In this document: positions 25,337 to 33,951 of the stretch, in pieces | How positions within the stretch are numbered: the first letter of the stretch is position 1 | Layout: each line of letters opens with the position of its first letter | Assembly: GCF_022179805.1 (NCBI RefSeq) | Contig: NZ_BPUO01000002.1 | Location: 248,001-312,000 of the forward strand | Length of the DNA stretch: 64,000 nt | Reading direction: 5' to 3' | Source of the DNA: Cupriavidus pauculus | GTDB lineage: Bacteria > Pseudomonadota > Gammaproteobacteria > Burkholderiales > Burkholderiaceae | The notes under the pieces: model-generated | Seen by the model: the letters and a program-made list of their open reading frames with translations, nothing else | Told to the model about the DNA's origin: nothing | Database searches by the model: none | Translations under genes and position numbers: made by a program

Positions 25337-27043
25337 TCAGTACACCACGACCGACAGCGCCACGCCGGCCGGCACGCGTACCTTGTCGCTGTACACGCCA
25401 CTATTGTTGGCGCTGCGCGTGGCGATGTAGCTGGCGTAGCCTTGCAGCATCGACGGCGCGGCGGCCGGCAGCTTGCGCAGCATGGTGTAGGTGGCCGCCG
25501 ACGGATCGATGGCCGGCAGCGCGTACACGCCGTCGGTCCATTGCGGATAGCCGTAGCCGGCCGGGGTGCGGTCCATCGGCATGTTGCTGTTGGTGGTGGC
25601 ACGCCAGTTGATTAGTGCCTGCTCCAGGCTCCAGTCGGTGCGGGCCGCCTTGATGGCATTGCCAAGCACCGTGCGGGAATCGGTGCCGGGGCGCGCCAGC
25701 AGGTCGCGGAAGAAGCCGATACCGAGCTGGCGATCGAGGAAGCCGCCCAGGCTGCCCGACACCGCATAGCTCTCGCACGACACCCCGAAGCCCGTGAACG
25801 TGGTCAGGTTGCAGTTGTAGTCGCTGTAGCGGTAGTAGTCAGGCAGGCGAACGTCGCGGATCGGATTGTGGTTCAACACGATGATGCCGCTCAGGAAGTC
25901 TTCCATCTGCATCGCCGTCATTTCCTCCAGCCACGTGTCGTAGGCGTGCTCGGCGCCCATGGTCACCTGGCGGCGGTAGAAGTTCTGCATGTGCGTGGCC
26001 TCGTGGGCCATCGTGGTCTTGATGGACCGCATGCCGTCCGCCGCGCCCACCGACATCGTCTCGCTGTCCAGGTACAGCGAGATCGACTCGTTGCTGTTGG
26101 CTTCCTTGGACTTCAGGAAGTTGTGCAAACCCCAGAAATAGCCGACCGTGCCGTACGCCTTGCCGTCGCGGTTGAAGTTGAGCACCACGATGTCCACGGG
26201 CACGCCCGCCGGCAGCATCGACGTGCCGAACTGGTTGGCGCCCCACACCTTGCCGCCCAGGTCGAGCAGCCGGTCGTAGACCATGCCGCTGCCGGCAAAC
26301 GTCGTGGCCAGGTCCAGCACCATGCTGTCGGTGACGTTGGCGGCCTCCGCGGTCTCCACCCAGACATTGACCTTCGTGCCGTCGCTGGCCACCATCTGCT
26401 TGCGCAGCGTGGCCGGGCGCAGCGTGCCGTCGGTGTGGTACCAGCTACGCGTGGCGTTCTCGCTCATGCCCATGGTGCCGATCCCAGCGGCCAGCGGGGC
26501 CGGCGCGCTCAGGGTGCTCAGCATCGGATCGCCCGACGTGTGCGTGGCATCGGCCCAGCCCTTGCGGTTGTATTCGCCGATGGCACGCTGCGTGGCCTCG
26601 TCGGCCGATGCCTGGCTCAGCGACTGCGGCGCGATCATCTCGGCCGCAACCTTCGACGACGTCGCGGACGGCAGGGCCGCTGCCGTGTCGGTCAGGTTGG
26701 CAAGCTGCAGCCAGATCGATTTGCCAGCCACGCCGGAAATTGCATACTGCACGTCGGTCGTCGCGCCGCTTTGGCTACGGTAGCCCCAGACGCCGACATC
26801 GGTGCCCGCGTAGCTGCTGGCCGTGGCCGCGCCGCAGGTGCTGCACGCCTGGTCAAGACCATTGACCAGCAATGGCTCGGCGGTGGCGGGCGGGGCGGCC
26901 TGGGCCGTGGTCGTGGTGGTGGCGCCGCCATCCCCTCCCCCGCCGCCGCACGCGGCCAGGGCAAGCGCGGTTGCCGCCGCAAGGGCGGTCAGGCTGGTGG
27001 AAAACGGTTGGTGCGTGCCGGCACGCGAGGTCATCGAACGCAT
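25337..27043 (-). CDS. M30-like zinc metalloprotease lipoprotein
   Basis: 568 residues from ATG 27043, preceded by GGAG; a start at 27109 is possible. The signal peptide ends in LAAC (Cys32), followed by a poly-Gly and poly-Thr linker, so an outer-membrane lipoprotein is likely. The zinc motif HEATH (347-351) with downstream EEMTAM matches the M30 (hyicolysin-like) peptidase pattern. The preceding region YFWGLHNFLKS..ESISLYLD and following NFYRR are also typical. The role would be extracellular or periplasmic protein cleavage; the substrate is unknown. No neighbour suggests a pathway. Confidence 0.82.
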   Translation of the reverse strand: MRSMTSRAGTHQPFSTSLTALAAATALALAACGGGGGDGGATTTTTAQAAPPATAEPLLVNGLDQACSTCGAATASSYAGTDVGVWGYRSQSGATTDVQYAISGVAGKSIWLQLANLTDTAAALPSATSSKVAAEMIAPQSLSQASADEATQRAIGEYNRKGWADATHTSGDPMLSTLSAPAPLAAGIGTMGMSENATRSWYHTDGTLRPATLRKQMVASDGTKVNVWVETAEAANVTDSMVLDLATTFAGSGMVYDRLLDLGGKVWGANQFGTSMLPAGVPVDIVVLNFNRDGKAYGTVGYFWGLHNFLKSKEANSNESISLYLDSETMSVGAADGMRSIKTTMAHEATHMQNFYRRQVTMGAEHAYDTWLEEMTAMQMEDFLSGIIVLNHNPIRDVRLPDYYRYSDYNCNLTTFTGFGVSCESYAVSGSLGGFLDRQLGIGFFRDLLARPGTDSRTVLGNAIKAARTDWSLEQALINWRATTNSNMPMDRTPAGYGYPQWTDGVYALPAIDPSAATYTMLRKLPAAAPSMLQGYASYIATRSANNSGVYSDKVRVPAGVALSVVVY

Positions 27044-27265
27044 TGGGGACTCCGAATCGAAAGCGGTCTCCGGATCGACGGCGCATCGCGTCCGCTTCGG
27101 AGTGGTCACCCAATAACGGTGTAAAGCCCTGAGGATTTAGCGCCGTCACATCGCTTTTTGCGATGGTTCGATCCAACGGCCGTTTCAATCCGTCGTGATA
27201 CCCACACAGGCCGGCACCTGCGTGGGCCTTGCTTGATTCCCGCTCGATCCCCGCTTGATCCGTGC

Positions 27266-28216
27266 CTAGTAGATCTCGGGAATGATCATGTTGTCCGACA
27301 CGGGCTGGCGCACGTAGTCGGCGTGGCGCTCGCGTTCGGGCAGCACGATGCTGGACTGCGAGGGCTCCACGTACGGCATCTGCGTAAGCAGATGATGGAT
27401 GCAGTTCAGGCGGGCGCGCTTCTTGTCCACGGCCTGCACCACCCACCACGGCGCCTCGGGAATATGCGTGCGCTCGAGCATGATTTCCTTGGCGCGCGTG
27501 TAGTCTTCCCAGCGGCGGCGCGACTCCAGGTCCATCGGGCTCAGCTTCCACTGCTTGAGCGGATCGTGGATGCGGCTCAGGAAGCGCAGGTGCTGCTCCT
27601 CGTCGGTGATCGAGAACCAGTACTTGATCACCTGGATGCCGGAACGCACCAGCATGCGTTCAAACTCGGGCACCGAGCGGAAGAATTCCTCGTACTGGTC
27701 GTCGGTGCAGAAGCCCATCACGTGCTCGACGCCGGCGCGGTTGTACCAGCTGCGGTCGAACAGCACCATTTCGCCGGCGGCGGGCAGGTGCGACACATAG
27801 CGCTGGAAGTACCACTGCGTGCGCTCGCGATCGTTGGGCGCCGGCAGCGCGGCCACGCGGCACACGCGCGGATTCAGCCGCTGCGTGATGCGCTTGATCA
27901 CGCCACCCTTGCCGGCGGCGTCGCGCCCCTCGAACAGGATCACCACCTTGTGGCCCGTGGCCACCACCCAGCTCTGCAACTTCACCAGCTCGCCCTGCAG
28001 GCGGAACAGCTCGCGGAAGTAGAGATGGCGCTCGGCGCGTTCCGCGTCGTCGCCATTGAGGTTGCTGCTGTCGCCGGGGCCGCCGATGTCGCCGGCCAGC
28101 ACGCGCTGCACCAGCATCGGATCGCGGTCTTCCAGCTCCAGTTCGAGCTCTTCGTCGTAGTAGTCCGCCACCTCGCGGTGAATGCGCCGGATCAGTGCTT
28201 CGTCGTTGTAGTCCAT
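27266..28216 (-). CDS. ppk2: Polyphosphate kinase 2 (PPK2)
   Basis: 316 residues. Single-domain PPK2: Walker-A-like FEGRDAAGKGG (95-105), Walker B DRSWYNRAGVEHVMGF, and the lid segment around NDRERTQWYFQRYVSHLP. An acidic helical N-terminus (DEELELELED) precedes the core. The enzyme transfers phosphate between polyphosphate and nucleoside diphosphates; class I members make ATP/GTP from polyP. The nucleotide preference cannot be told here. It stands alone, 100 bp from the transporter gene upstream. Confidence 0.92.
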   Translation of the reverse strand: MDYNDEALIRRIHREVADYYDEELELELEDRDPMLVQRVLAGDIGGPGDSSNLNGDDAERAERHLYFRELFRLQGELVKLQSWVVATGHKVVILFEGRDAAGKGGVIKRITQRLNPRVCRVAALPAPNDRERTQWYFQRYVSHLPAAGEMVLFDRSWYNRAGVEHVMGFCTDDQYEEFFRSVPEFERMLVRSGIQVIKYWFSITDEEQHLRFLSRIHDPLKQWKLSPMDLESRRRWEDYTRAKEIMLERTHIPEAPWWVVQAVDKKRARLNCIHHLLTQMPYVEPSQSSIVLPERERHADYVRQPVSDNMIIPEIY

Positions 28217-28316
28217 GGCTTTCCTCCATCGCGCGCGCCGAACGGCGTGCGCCTTGGTGAACGATCGTACGCTCGCCTTATGGCAATTCGATGAATTGTC
28301 ATAGAGGCATCATGAA

Positions 28317-29372
28317 TCACATCAGGCCGTCCTGCTGCTTGCGGAACGCCCAGCGCCCGGCCAGTACCGTGAAGCTGGCCACCAGTACCACCAGCACCCA
28401 GAAGCCGTGCGGGTGGTCGGCCAGCGGAATGCCGCCCACATTCATGCCGAAGAAGCCGGCCACGATGTTGATCGGCAAGGCCAGCACGGTGACCACGGTC
28501 AGGGTGAACAGCGTGCGGTTAGTTTGCTCGTTCAGCTTGGCGGCCACTTCTTCCTGGAGCAACTTGATGCGTTCCACCAGCGCGGCCAGGTCATTGAGCA
28601 CCAGCGAGAATTCCTCGGTCGATTCGCGCAGTTCCCGCAGGTCGGTCTCCAGCAGCCAGGCGGGCGGCCGGTTCAGCAGCCTGAACAGCGCGCCGGGCTC
28701 GGGCGCCAGCAGGCGCTGCAGGCGCACCAGTCCGCGCCGCATGGCGCCCAGGTCTGCCCGGTTCGACTGCAGGCGCTGCGACAGCAACTGGTCTTCGATC
28801 TGATCCACGCCAACACCGGTTTCCCGCACGATCTGTACCAGCACGTCGGCCTGGTCCTGCAACAGGTGCACCACCAGGTTGAGCGGCGAGCGGAACATCT
28901 CGCCGCGCCGCACGGCAGCGCGCAGGCGATCCACCGAGCGCAGCGGACGCGCGCGGGCGGTGACCACCAGGCGGTGGTCGGCATGGGCCCAGAGCGTGGA
29001 AATATCGGTCGAAGTCACACCGAAGTTGTAAATCACGTCATTGACCACGGCCAGCAGCGCGGCGTCCTGGCGTTCGATGCGCGTGGAATGCGACCCCTGC
29101 CGCAGCGCCTCGAAGAAGTCTTCGGGCAGGCCAAGCTGGGCGCGCATCCAGCGCTCGCAGGCGCTGTGCGACAGGTTGAAGTGCAGCCACACGAACGGGC
29201 GCTCCACCTGCTCCACTTCGTCGTCCGGCCCGGCAGGAGGATGCTCGCGCAGCCAGGCCGCCGCCGCGCTGGAGTCGATCTCGCGCCCCGGCCGTCCGGG
29301 CTCGAACAGGAAACCGCTGACCAGACCGACCGGGTCGGAACCATAGCCGGCTTCGACAATGCCCGATTGCAT
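28317..29372 (-). CDS. zntB: CorA-family ZntB-like metal transporter
   Basis: 351 residues from the ATG at 29372, with GGAG six bases upstream; a GTG at 29387 is less likely. A long cytoplasmic helical funnel domain is followed by two C-terminal membrane segments. The loop motif is GMNVGGIP, closer to ZntB (GxN..GGIP) than to Mg2+-transporting CorA (GMN..MPEL). Members move Zn2+, often by proton symport. ZntB identity is moderately sure; the ion is inferred. No linked genes. Confidence 0.85.
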   Translation of the reverse strand: MQSGIVEAGYGSDPVGLVSGFLFEPGRPGREIDSSAAAAWLREHPPAGPDDEVEQVERPFVWLHFNLSHSACERWMRAQLGLPEDFFEALRQGSHSTRIERQDAALLAVVNDVIYNFGVTSTDISTLWAHADHRLVVTARARPLRSVDRLRAAVRRGEMFRSPLNLVVHLLQDQADVLVQIVRETGVGVDQIEDQLLSQRLQSNRADLGAMRRGLVRLQRLLAPEPGALFRLLNRPPAWLLETDLRELRESTEEFSLVLNDLAALVERIKLLQEEVAAKLNEQTNRTLFTLTVVTVLALPINIVAGFFGMNVGGIPLADHPHGFWVLVVLVASFTVLAGRWAFRKQQDGLM

Positions 29373-29441
29373 GCAGACTCCATTCACTTTGTCTCGCGTG
29401 ACGTTATCACGCCGTCGTGAAAGTCGGGATGCGCGCGCGGG

Positions 29442-30965
29442 TTACAGAGCCTCGCGCGCGGCCGCCAGCTTCTTGTAGAACGCGGCGCGGCTGATACCGA
29501 TGCGCGCGGCGGCATCGGCGACGCGCCCGCCACATGCATCCAGCGCCTGCGACAGGAAGGCCGCCTCGAACTGGGCCATTGCTTCGGCATAGGTCTGGGT
29601 GGATGGTGACGCCGGCATTGGTAGCGATGGCGGTGACAACTGTGGTGACAGCAACACCTCGACGGCAGGCGCGGCCACGCTGACCGGGGGTTCGCTGACC
29701 GGCTCGGCAGCGGGCAAGGCCACGCGCCGCGCCCCGAGCAGCGGCGCCAGCGTGGCGGCATCGACCGAATCCTCGTCGCACATCATCACCACGCGTTCCA
29801 GCACGTTGCGAAGCTCTCGCACATTGCCAGGCCAGTCGTAGGTGCGCAGCAGTTCCAGCGCATCGTCCTGCAGGCCCAGCGGATGGCGCTCGGCCTTGAT
29901 GCTCAGTTCCTCGACGATCGCGTAGACCAGCGGCAGCAGGTCGGCCCGGCGCTCGCGCAGCGGCGGCAGGTCGATCGTCAGCACGTTCAGCCGGTAATAG
30001 AGATCGGCGCGGAAGCGGCCTTCGGCCACCAGCGCCGGCAGGTCGGCCGAAGTAGCGGCGATGATCCGCACATCGCTGCGGACGATCCGGTTCGACCCCA
30101 GCGGCTCGAACTCGCGATCCTGCAGCGCGCGCAGCAGCTTGCTCTGCAGCGCCAGCGGCATGTCGCCGATCTCGTCCAGGAACAGCGTACCGCCATCGGC
30201 CAGTTCGAACTTGCCGACGCGCCCCTTGCGGTCAACTCCGGTATAAGCGCCCGGCGCAGCGCCAAAGAACTCCACCTCCAGCAGCGTGTCGGGGATAGCG
30301 GCCACGTTGACCGTGACCAGCGGCCGCTCGGCGCGCGCCGAACCCGCGTGGATGCCGTGCGCCAGCAGTTCCTTGCCGGTGCCCGTTTCACCAAGCAGCA
30401 GTACCGGCGATTCCACCAGCGCCGCGCGCCGCGCCTGGCGCTTGGCCTCCTGCGCGGCCGGACTGGTGCCGACGAAGCTGGCGAAGGTGTACTTGGCGCG
30501 CCGCGCGTAGTCGAGCGAGCGCCGTGCCGCCGCCAGCTCTGCCTGCGCGCGCGAGTAGTGGGCAAACAGCGGCGTCAGCGCCTTCAGTTCGTCGAACAGC
30601 GCAAAGCCCACGCCGCCGATCGTATGGCCGTCGTCGTCCTTGATGGGCAGCCGCGTGACGATCATCGGCTCGCGGTCGGTTTCCAGCAGGTCCAGCAGGA
30701 TCGGCTTGCCCGTGGTGACCACCTCGCGCATCAGGCTGTTCGGAATCACCTGCTCGCAGTCGAGCCCGATGGCGTCCTGCGGATTGGTGAACCCGAACCG
30801 CGCCGCGTAGCGCTTGTTGATCCACACCACGCGTGCGTGTTCGTCCACGACGAACGTGCCTTCGCTGAAATTTTCGAATGTGCGGAACAACGACTCCATT
30901 GCACGTCGCGCAACATAGTCGTAGTCCAGCAGCAGTGCGCCACCTGGGTCGGCGATCTTTTGCAT
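29442..30965 (-). CDS. Sigma-54-dependent activator of the 3-hydroxybutyrate operon (HbcR-like)
   Basis: 507 residues from ATG 30965, with AGGGGA upstream. Layout: PAS domain (about 25-130), AAA+ domain with Walker A GETGTGKE (192-199), sigma-54 contact loop GAYTGV (229-234, family consensus GAFTGA), Walker B TLFLDEIGD, arginine-finger region, and a Fis-type helix-turn-helix at the C-terminus (RVADAAARIGISRAAFYKKL). It is divergent from the GntP permease and 3-hydroxybutyrate dehydrogenase genes, whose control region has a sigma-54 promoter and palindromes. The same gene trio occurs in Pseudomonas aeruginosa as hbcR-hbcT-bdhA. The signal is probably sensed by the PAS domain. Confidence 0.86.
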   Translation of the reverse strand: MQKIADPGGALLLDYDYVARRAMESLFRTFENFSEGTFVVDEHARVVWINKRYAARFGFTNPQDAIGLDCEQVIPNSLMREVVTTGKPILLDLLETDREPMIVTRLPIKDDDGHTIGGVGFALFDELKALTPLFAHYSRAQAELAAARRSLDYARRAKYTFASFVGTSPAAQEAKRQARRAALVESPVLLLGETGTGKELLAHGIHAGSARAERPLVTVNVAAIPDTLLEVEFFGAAPGAYTGVDRKGRVGKFELADGGTLFLDEIGDMPLALQSKLLRALQDREFEPLGSNRIVRSDVRIIAATSADLPALVAEGRFRADLYYRLNVLTIDLPPLRERRADLLPLVYAIVEELSIKAERHPLGLQDDALELLRTYDWPGNVRELRNVLERVVMMCDEDSVDAATLAPLLGARRVALPAAEPVSEPPVSVAAPAVEVLLSPQLSPPSLPMPASPSTQTYAEAMAQFEAAFLSQALDACGGRVADAAARIGISRAAFYKKLAAAREAL

Positions 30966-30990
30966 GGCGGGAAGTCCCCTGAGAGGACCC

Positions 30991-31008
30991 TGTCTCGATC
31001 TGTAGACG
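30991..31008. promoter_or_regulatory. Imperfect upstream activator site TGTCTC-N6-TAGACG
   Basis: A degenerate copy of the stronger palindrome at 31056-31075, with the same 6-bp spacing. It lies 26 bp before the activator gene's start, so binding here could also autoregulate the activator. A further half-site (GTCTC) is at 31015-31019. Confidence 0.5.
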
Positions 31009-31055
31009 CGAAGTGTCTCATATAGAAGAATTCGCTGCCGCGCGAATCGCTTGTC

Positions 31056-31075
31056 TTGTCTCAACGTAGAGACAA
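31056..31075. promoter_or_regulatory. Palindromic enhancer site TTGTCTC-N6-GAGACAA
   Basis: Perfect 7-bp arms separated by 6 bp, centred about 65 bp upstream of the sigma-54 promoter. This is the usual position and form of a binding site for a Fis-type-HTH sigma-54 activator, which is encoded divergently. Confidence 0.75.
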
Positions 31076-31122
31076 TGCGCCGCAAGTTACACTATTTGCG
31101 CCTTATTCGTAACTTTTTGGTG

Positions 31123-31138
31123 TGGCACAGAGCCTGCT
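31123..31138 (+). promoter_or_regulatory. Sigma-54 (-24/-12) promoter
   Basis: TGGCAC, five bases, then CTGCT. The invariant GG and GC dinucleotides are 10 bp apart as required, with one mismatch to TTGCW at the -12 element. Transcription would begin near 31149, about 95 bp before the permease ATG. Confidence 0.82.
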
Positions 31139-31242
31139 AATGAAGCGGTCCCTTGTCATATGCACAAGCGACCCTCGCATTGACGGCACCGAGGCAACTT
31201 GCCTCGGCCTGACCGCATTCAAGAACAAGTAATGGAGACCCC

Positions 31243-32634
31243 ATGTCTTTTGTCGTAGTGATCGCCGCATTGGCGTTCCTGATGTTCGCCGCCTATCGCG
31301 GCTACAGCGTGATCCTGTTCGCGCCGCTCGCCGCGCTGGGCGCGGTGCTGCTGACCGACCCGTCGGCCGTGGCACCGGTGTTTTCCGGCATCTTCATGGA
31401 GAAGATGGTCGGCTTCGTGAAGCTCTACTTCCCCGTGTTCATGCTGGGCGCGGTCTTCGGCAAGGTCATCGAACTGTCGGGCTTTTCCGAGTCGATCGTG
31501 GCCGCCGCCATCCGCTACATCGGCCGCTCGCGCGCCAATGCCGTGATCGTCGCGGTCTGCGCACTGCTGACGTACGGCGGCGTGTCGCTGTTCGTGGTGG
31601 TGTTTGCGGTCTACCCGTTCGCCGCCGAACTCTATCGCCAGAGCAACATCCCCAAGCGCCTGATGCCGGGTGCGATTGCGCTGGGCGCGTTCTCGTTCAC
31701 GATGGACTCGCTGCCGGGTACGCCGCAGATCCAGAACATCATCCCGACCACGTTCTTCAAGACCACGTCGTGGGCCGCACCGGCGCTGGGCGTGGCCGGC
31801 TCGCTCTTCATCATCATCGTGGGCCTGTCGTACCTGGAATGGCGCCGCCGCGCCGCCGCCGCGCGCGGCGAGGGCTACGGCACCAACCTCGTGAACGAAC
31901 CGCAACGCGTGGAAGGCGGCAAGCTGCCGCCGGCATGGCTGGCCATCCTGCCGCTGATCGTGGTGGGCGTGTCCAACTTCTGGCTCACGCGCATGATTCC
32001 GCTCTGGTACGGCCAGTCGAACAGCGTGTCGCTGCCGGGCCTGACCAAGCCGGTGGAAACCAAGATCGCCAGCGTGACCGCCATCTGGGCCGTGGAAGGC
32101 GCCCTGCTGCTGGGCATCGTCGTGGTGCTGGTCACCGCGTTCGCCGCAGTGAAGTCGCGCTTTGCCGAAGGCACCAAGAGCGCCGTGTCGGGCGCGCTGC
32201 TGGCGTCGATGAACACCGCCTCGGAATACGGCTTTGGCGGCGTGATTGCCGCGCTGCCGGGCTTCCTGGTGGTCAGCGACGCGCTGCGCAGCATTCCCAA
32301 CCCGCTGGTCAACGCGGCCGTCTCCGTCAGCACGCTGGCCGGTATCACGGGCTCCGCTTCGGGCGGCATGAGCATCGCGCTGGCCGCGATGTCCGACGTG
32401 TTCATCCAGGGTGCCCAGGCTGCACAGATTCCGCTGGAAGTGCTGCACCGCGTGGTGTCGATGGCCAGCGGCGGCATGGACACGCTGCCGCACAACGGCG
32501 CCGTGATCACGCTGCTGGCCGTCACCGGCCTCACGCACCGCGAGTCGTACCGCGACATCTTCGCGATCACGATCATCAAGACGATGGCCGTGTTCTTCGT
32601 GATCCTCACGTTCTACCTGACGGGCCTCGTCTAA
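31243..32634 (+). CDS. GntP-family permease, probable 3-hydroxybutyrate transporter (HbcT-like)
   Basis: 463 residues with 11-13 predicted membrane segments. GGAGACCCC precedes the ATG. GntP-family features include LLTYGGVSLFVVVFAVYPFA, SFTMDSLPGTPQIQNIIPT and a C-terminal SMASGGMDTLPHNGAV repeat-like partner. The family imports gluconate and other short hydroxy acids. The next gene, 19 bp downstream, is 3-hydroxybutyrate dehydrogenase, so D-3-hydroxybutyrate is the likely cargo. The operon is under a sigma-54 promoter and the divergent activator. Confidence 0.88.
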   Translation: MSFVVVIAALAFLMFAAYRGYSVILFAPLAALGAVLLTDPSAVAPVFSGIFMEKMVGFVKLYFPVFMLGAVFGKVIELSGFSESIVAAAIRYIGRSRANAVIVAVCALLTYGGVSLFVVVFAVYPFAAELYRQSNIPKRLMPGAIALGAFSFTMDSLPGTPQIQNIIPTTFFKTTSWAAPALGVAGSLFIIIVGLSYLEWRRRAAAARGEGYGTNLVNEPQRVEGGKLPPAWLAILPLIVVGVSNFWLTRMIPLWYGQSNSVSLPGLTKPVETKIASVTAIWAVEGALLLGIVVVLVTAFAAVKSRFAEGTKSAVSGALLASMNTASEYGFGGVIAALPGFLVVSDALRSIPNPLVNAAVSVSTLAGITGSASGGMSIALAAMSDVFIQGAQAAQIPLEVLHRVVSMASGGMDTLPHNGAVITLLAVTGLTHRESYRDIFAITIIKTMAVFFVILTFYLTGLV

Positions 32635-32653
32635 CCTCGCGCAAGGAAACATC

Positions 32654-33430
32654 ATGGTCAATCTGCATGGCAAGACCGCGCTGATCACTGGCTCGACGAG
32701 CGGCATCGGCCTGGGCGTGGCCCAGGTGCTGGCGCAAGCCGGCGCCAACATCGTGCTCAACGGCTTTGGCGACATCGACGGCGCGCGGGAAAGCATCCGC
32801 GCCCTCGGCGCCAAGGTGGTACACCACCCGGCCGACATGCGCCGCGCCGACGAGATCGAAGCCATGTTCGCGCTGGCACGCGAACAGTGCGGCGGCGTCG
32901 ACATTCTGGTCAACAACGCGGGCATCCAGCATGTGTCGCCGGTGGAAGACTTCCCGGTGCAGAAGTGGGACGACATCATCGCGATCAACCTGAGTTCCGG
33001 TTTCCACACCACGCGGCTGGCGCTGCCGTCGATGCGCGCCGCCAACTGGGGCCGCATCGTCAATATCGCGTCGGTGCACGGACTGGTCGGCTCGGCCGGC
33101 AAGTCGGCCTATGTAGCCGCCAAGCACGGCCTCGTGGGCCTGACCAAGGTGACCGCGCTGGAAACGGCCGCCACCGGCATCACCTGCAACGCGATCTGCC
33201 CCGGCTTCGTGCTGACGCCGCTGGTGGCCGCTCAGATCGACACCATCGCCCAGCGCGACGGCATCACCGCCGACGCCGCGCAGGCTCGCCTGCTGTCCGA
33301 CAAGCAGCCCTCGGGGCAATTTGTCACGCCGGAACAACTGGGCAACCTCGTGCTGATGCTGTGCTCGCCGTTCGGCGACCAGGTACGCGGCGCGGCATGG
33401 GCCATGGATGGTGGGTGGACGGCGCAGTAA
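32654..33430 (+). CDS. bdhA: D-3-hydroxybutyrate dehydrogenase
   Basis: 258 residues, classical SDR. Motifs: TGSTSGIGLG (12-21), NNAGIQHVSPVEDFP (the 3HBDH-type loop), catalytic Ser in IASVHGLVGS, Tyr-x3-Lys as YVAAK, then PGFVLTPLV and the C-terminal MDGGW. HGLVGS and NAGIQHV favour 3-hydroxybutyrate dehydrogenase over generic SDRs. It oxidises 3-hydroxybutyrate to acetoacetate with NAD+, feeding acetoacetyl-CoA metabolism and PHB turnover. It is the second gene after the permease and is followed by a strong terminator. Confidence 0.93.
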   Translation: MVNLHGKTALITGSTSGIGLGVAQVLAQAGANIVLNGFGDIDGARESIRALGAKVVHHPADMRRADEIEAMFALAREQCGGVDILVNNAGIQHVSPVEDFPVQKWDDIIAINLSSGFHTTRLALPSMRAANWGRIVNIASVHGLVGSAGKSAYVAAKHGLVGLTKVTALETAATGITCNAICPGFVLTPLVAAQIDTIAQRDGITADAAQARLLSDKQPSGQFVTPEQLGNLVLMLCSPFGDQVRGAAWAMDGGWTAQ

Positions 33431-33457
33431 GCGTCCTCCCCAACTTGATGAACTGAC

Positions 33458-33486
33458 AGCCCCGGCCTTGCGCCGGGGCTTTTTTT
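33458..33486 (+). terminator. Rho-independent terminator after bdhA
   Basis: A 9-bp perfect GC-rich stem (AGCCCCGGC / GCCGGGGCT) with loop CTTGC is followed by six or seven T. It lies 28 bp after the bdhA stop and ends the permease-dehydrogenase operon. Confidence 0.93.
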
Positions 33487-33496
33487 GTCGGTCAGC

Positions 33497-33802
33497 TCAT
33501 TCGGGCGCGACCGCGTACGGATGCGCCGCAACCCGCATCGGCGGCTCGGCCAGAAGCTCAAGGATTTCGTCGCGGAGTTCGTCAGCGAGCGCGCTGTTCT
33601 CGTAGGCATCCTTGGCGGCATCGGACCGGAACACCTCGATGTTCCACAGCACGTCGGGATCCCCGTCTTCACGAAGAATGATGAAGCGGTCGGAAGCGCC
33701 AGACTTTTTCATGCCGATGGTGGCCAGTTCGAACAGCTTGTCGCCAGCGCCGGGCTTGGCGCGCATTCGGATGATGTAGGCGGGTTGGGATTGCAGGGTC
33801 AT
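33497..33802 (-). CDS. Antibiotic-biosynthesis-monooxygenase (ABM) domain protein
   Basis: 101 residues forming one dimeric ferredoxin-like ABM domain: AYIIRMRAKPGAGDKLFEL, then LWNIEVFRSDAAKDAYENS with the conserved W-x-x-E-V/W-x-S/D segment. Cofactor-free quinol monooxygenases such as YgiN belong here, but many members have unknown substrates. AGGAG stands before the ATG. It points toward the bdhA terminator and is followed by no further gene on its strand. Confidence 0.8.
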   Translation of the reverse strand: MTLQSQPAYIIRMRAKPGAGDKLFELATIGMKKSGASDRFIILREDGDPDVLWNIEVFRSDAAKDAYENSALADELRDEILELLAEPPMRVAAHPYAVAPE

Positions 33803-33951
33803 GCGTTGATCCTCCTTTAGACAACAAACTGGCTAAACGCTGTAGCAACAATGGGCTCCGCTGACTGCCCGAATGTCATGGAGGCCATCCCCTTGAGTCA
33901 AGGGCTGATACGTACGGACCGGGCGCGAAATGCGCCCGCGTCCGATCGCTA

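Noticed and set aside
31219..33102. 627-codon open frame opposite the permease and bdhA
   Set aside because: Shadow frame rich in His, Arg and Gln; the + strand genes have clear families and a promoter.
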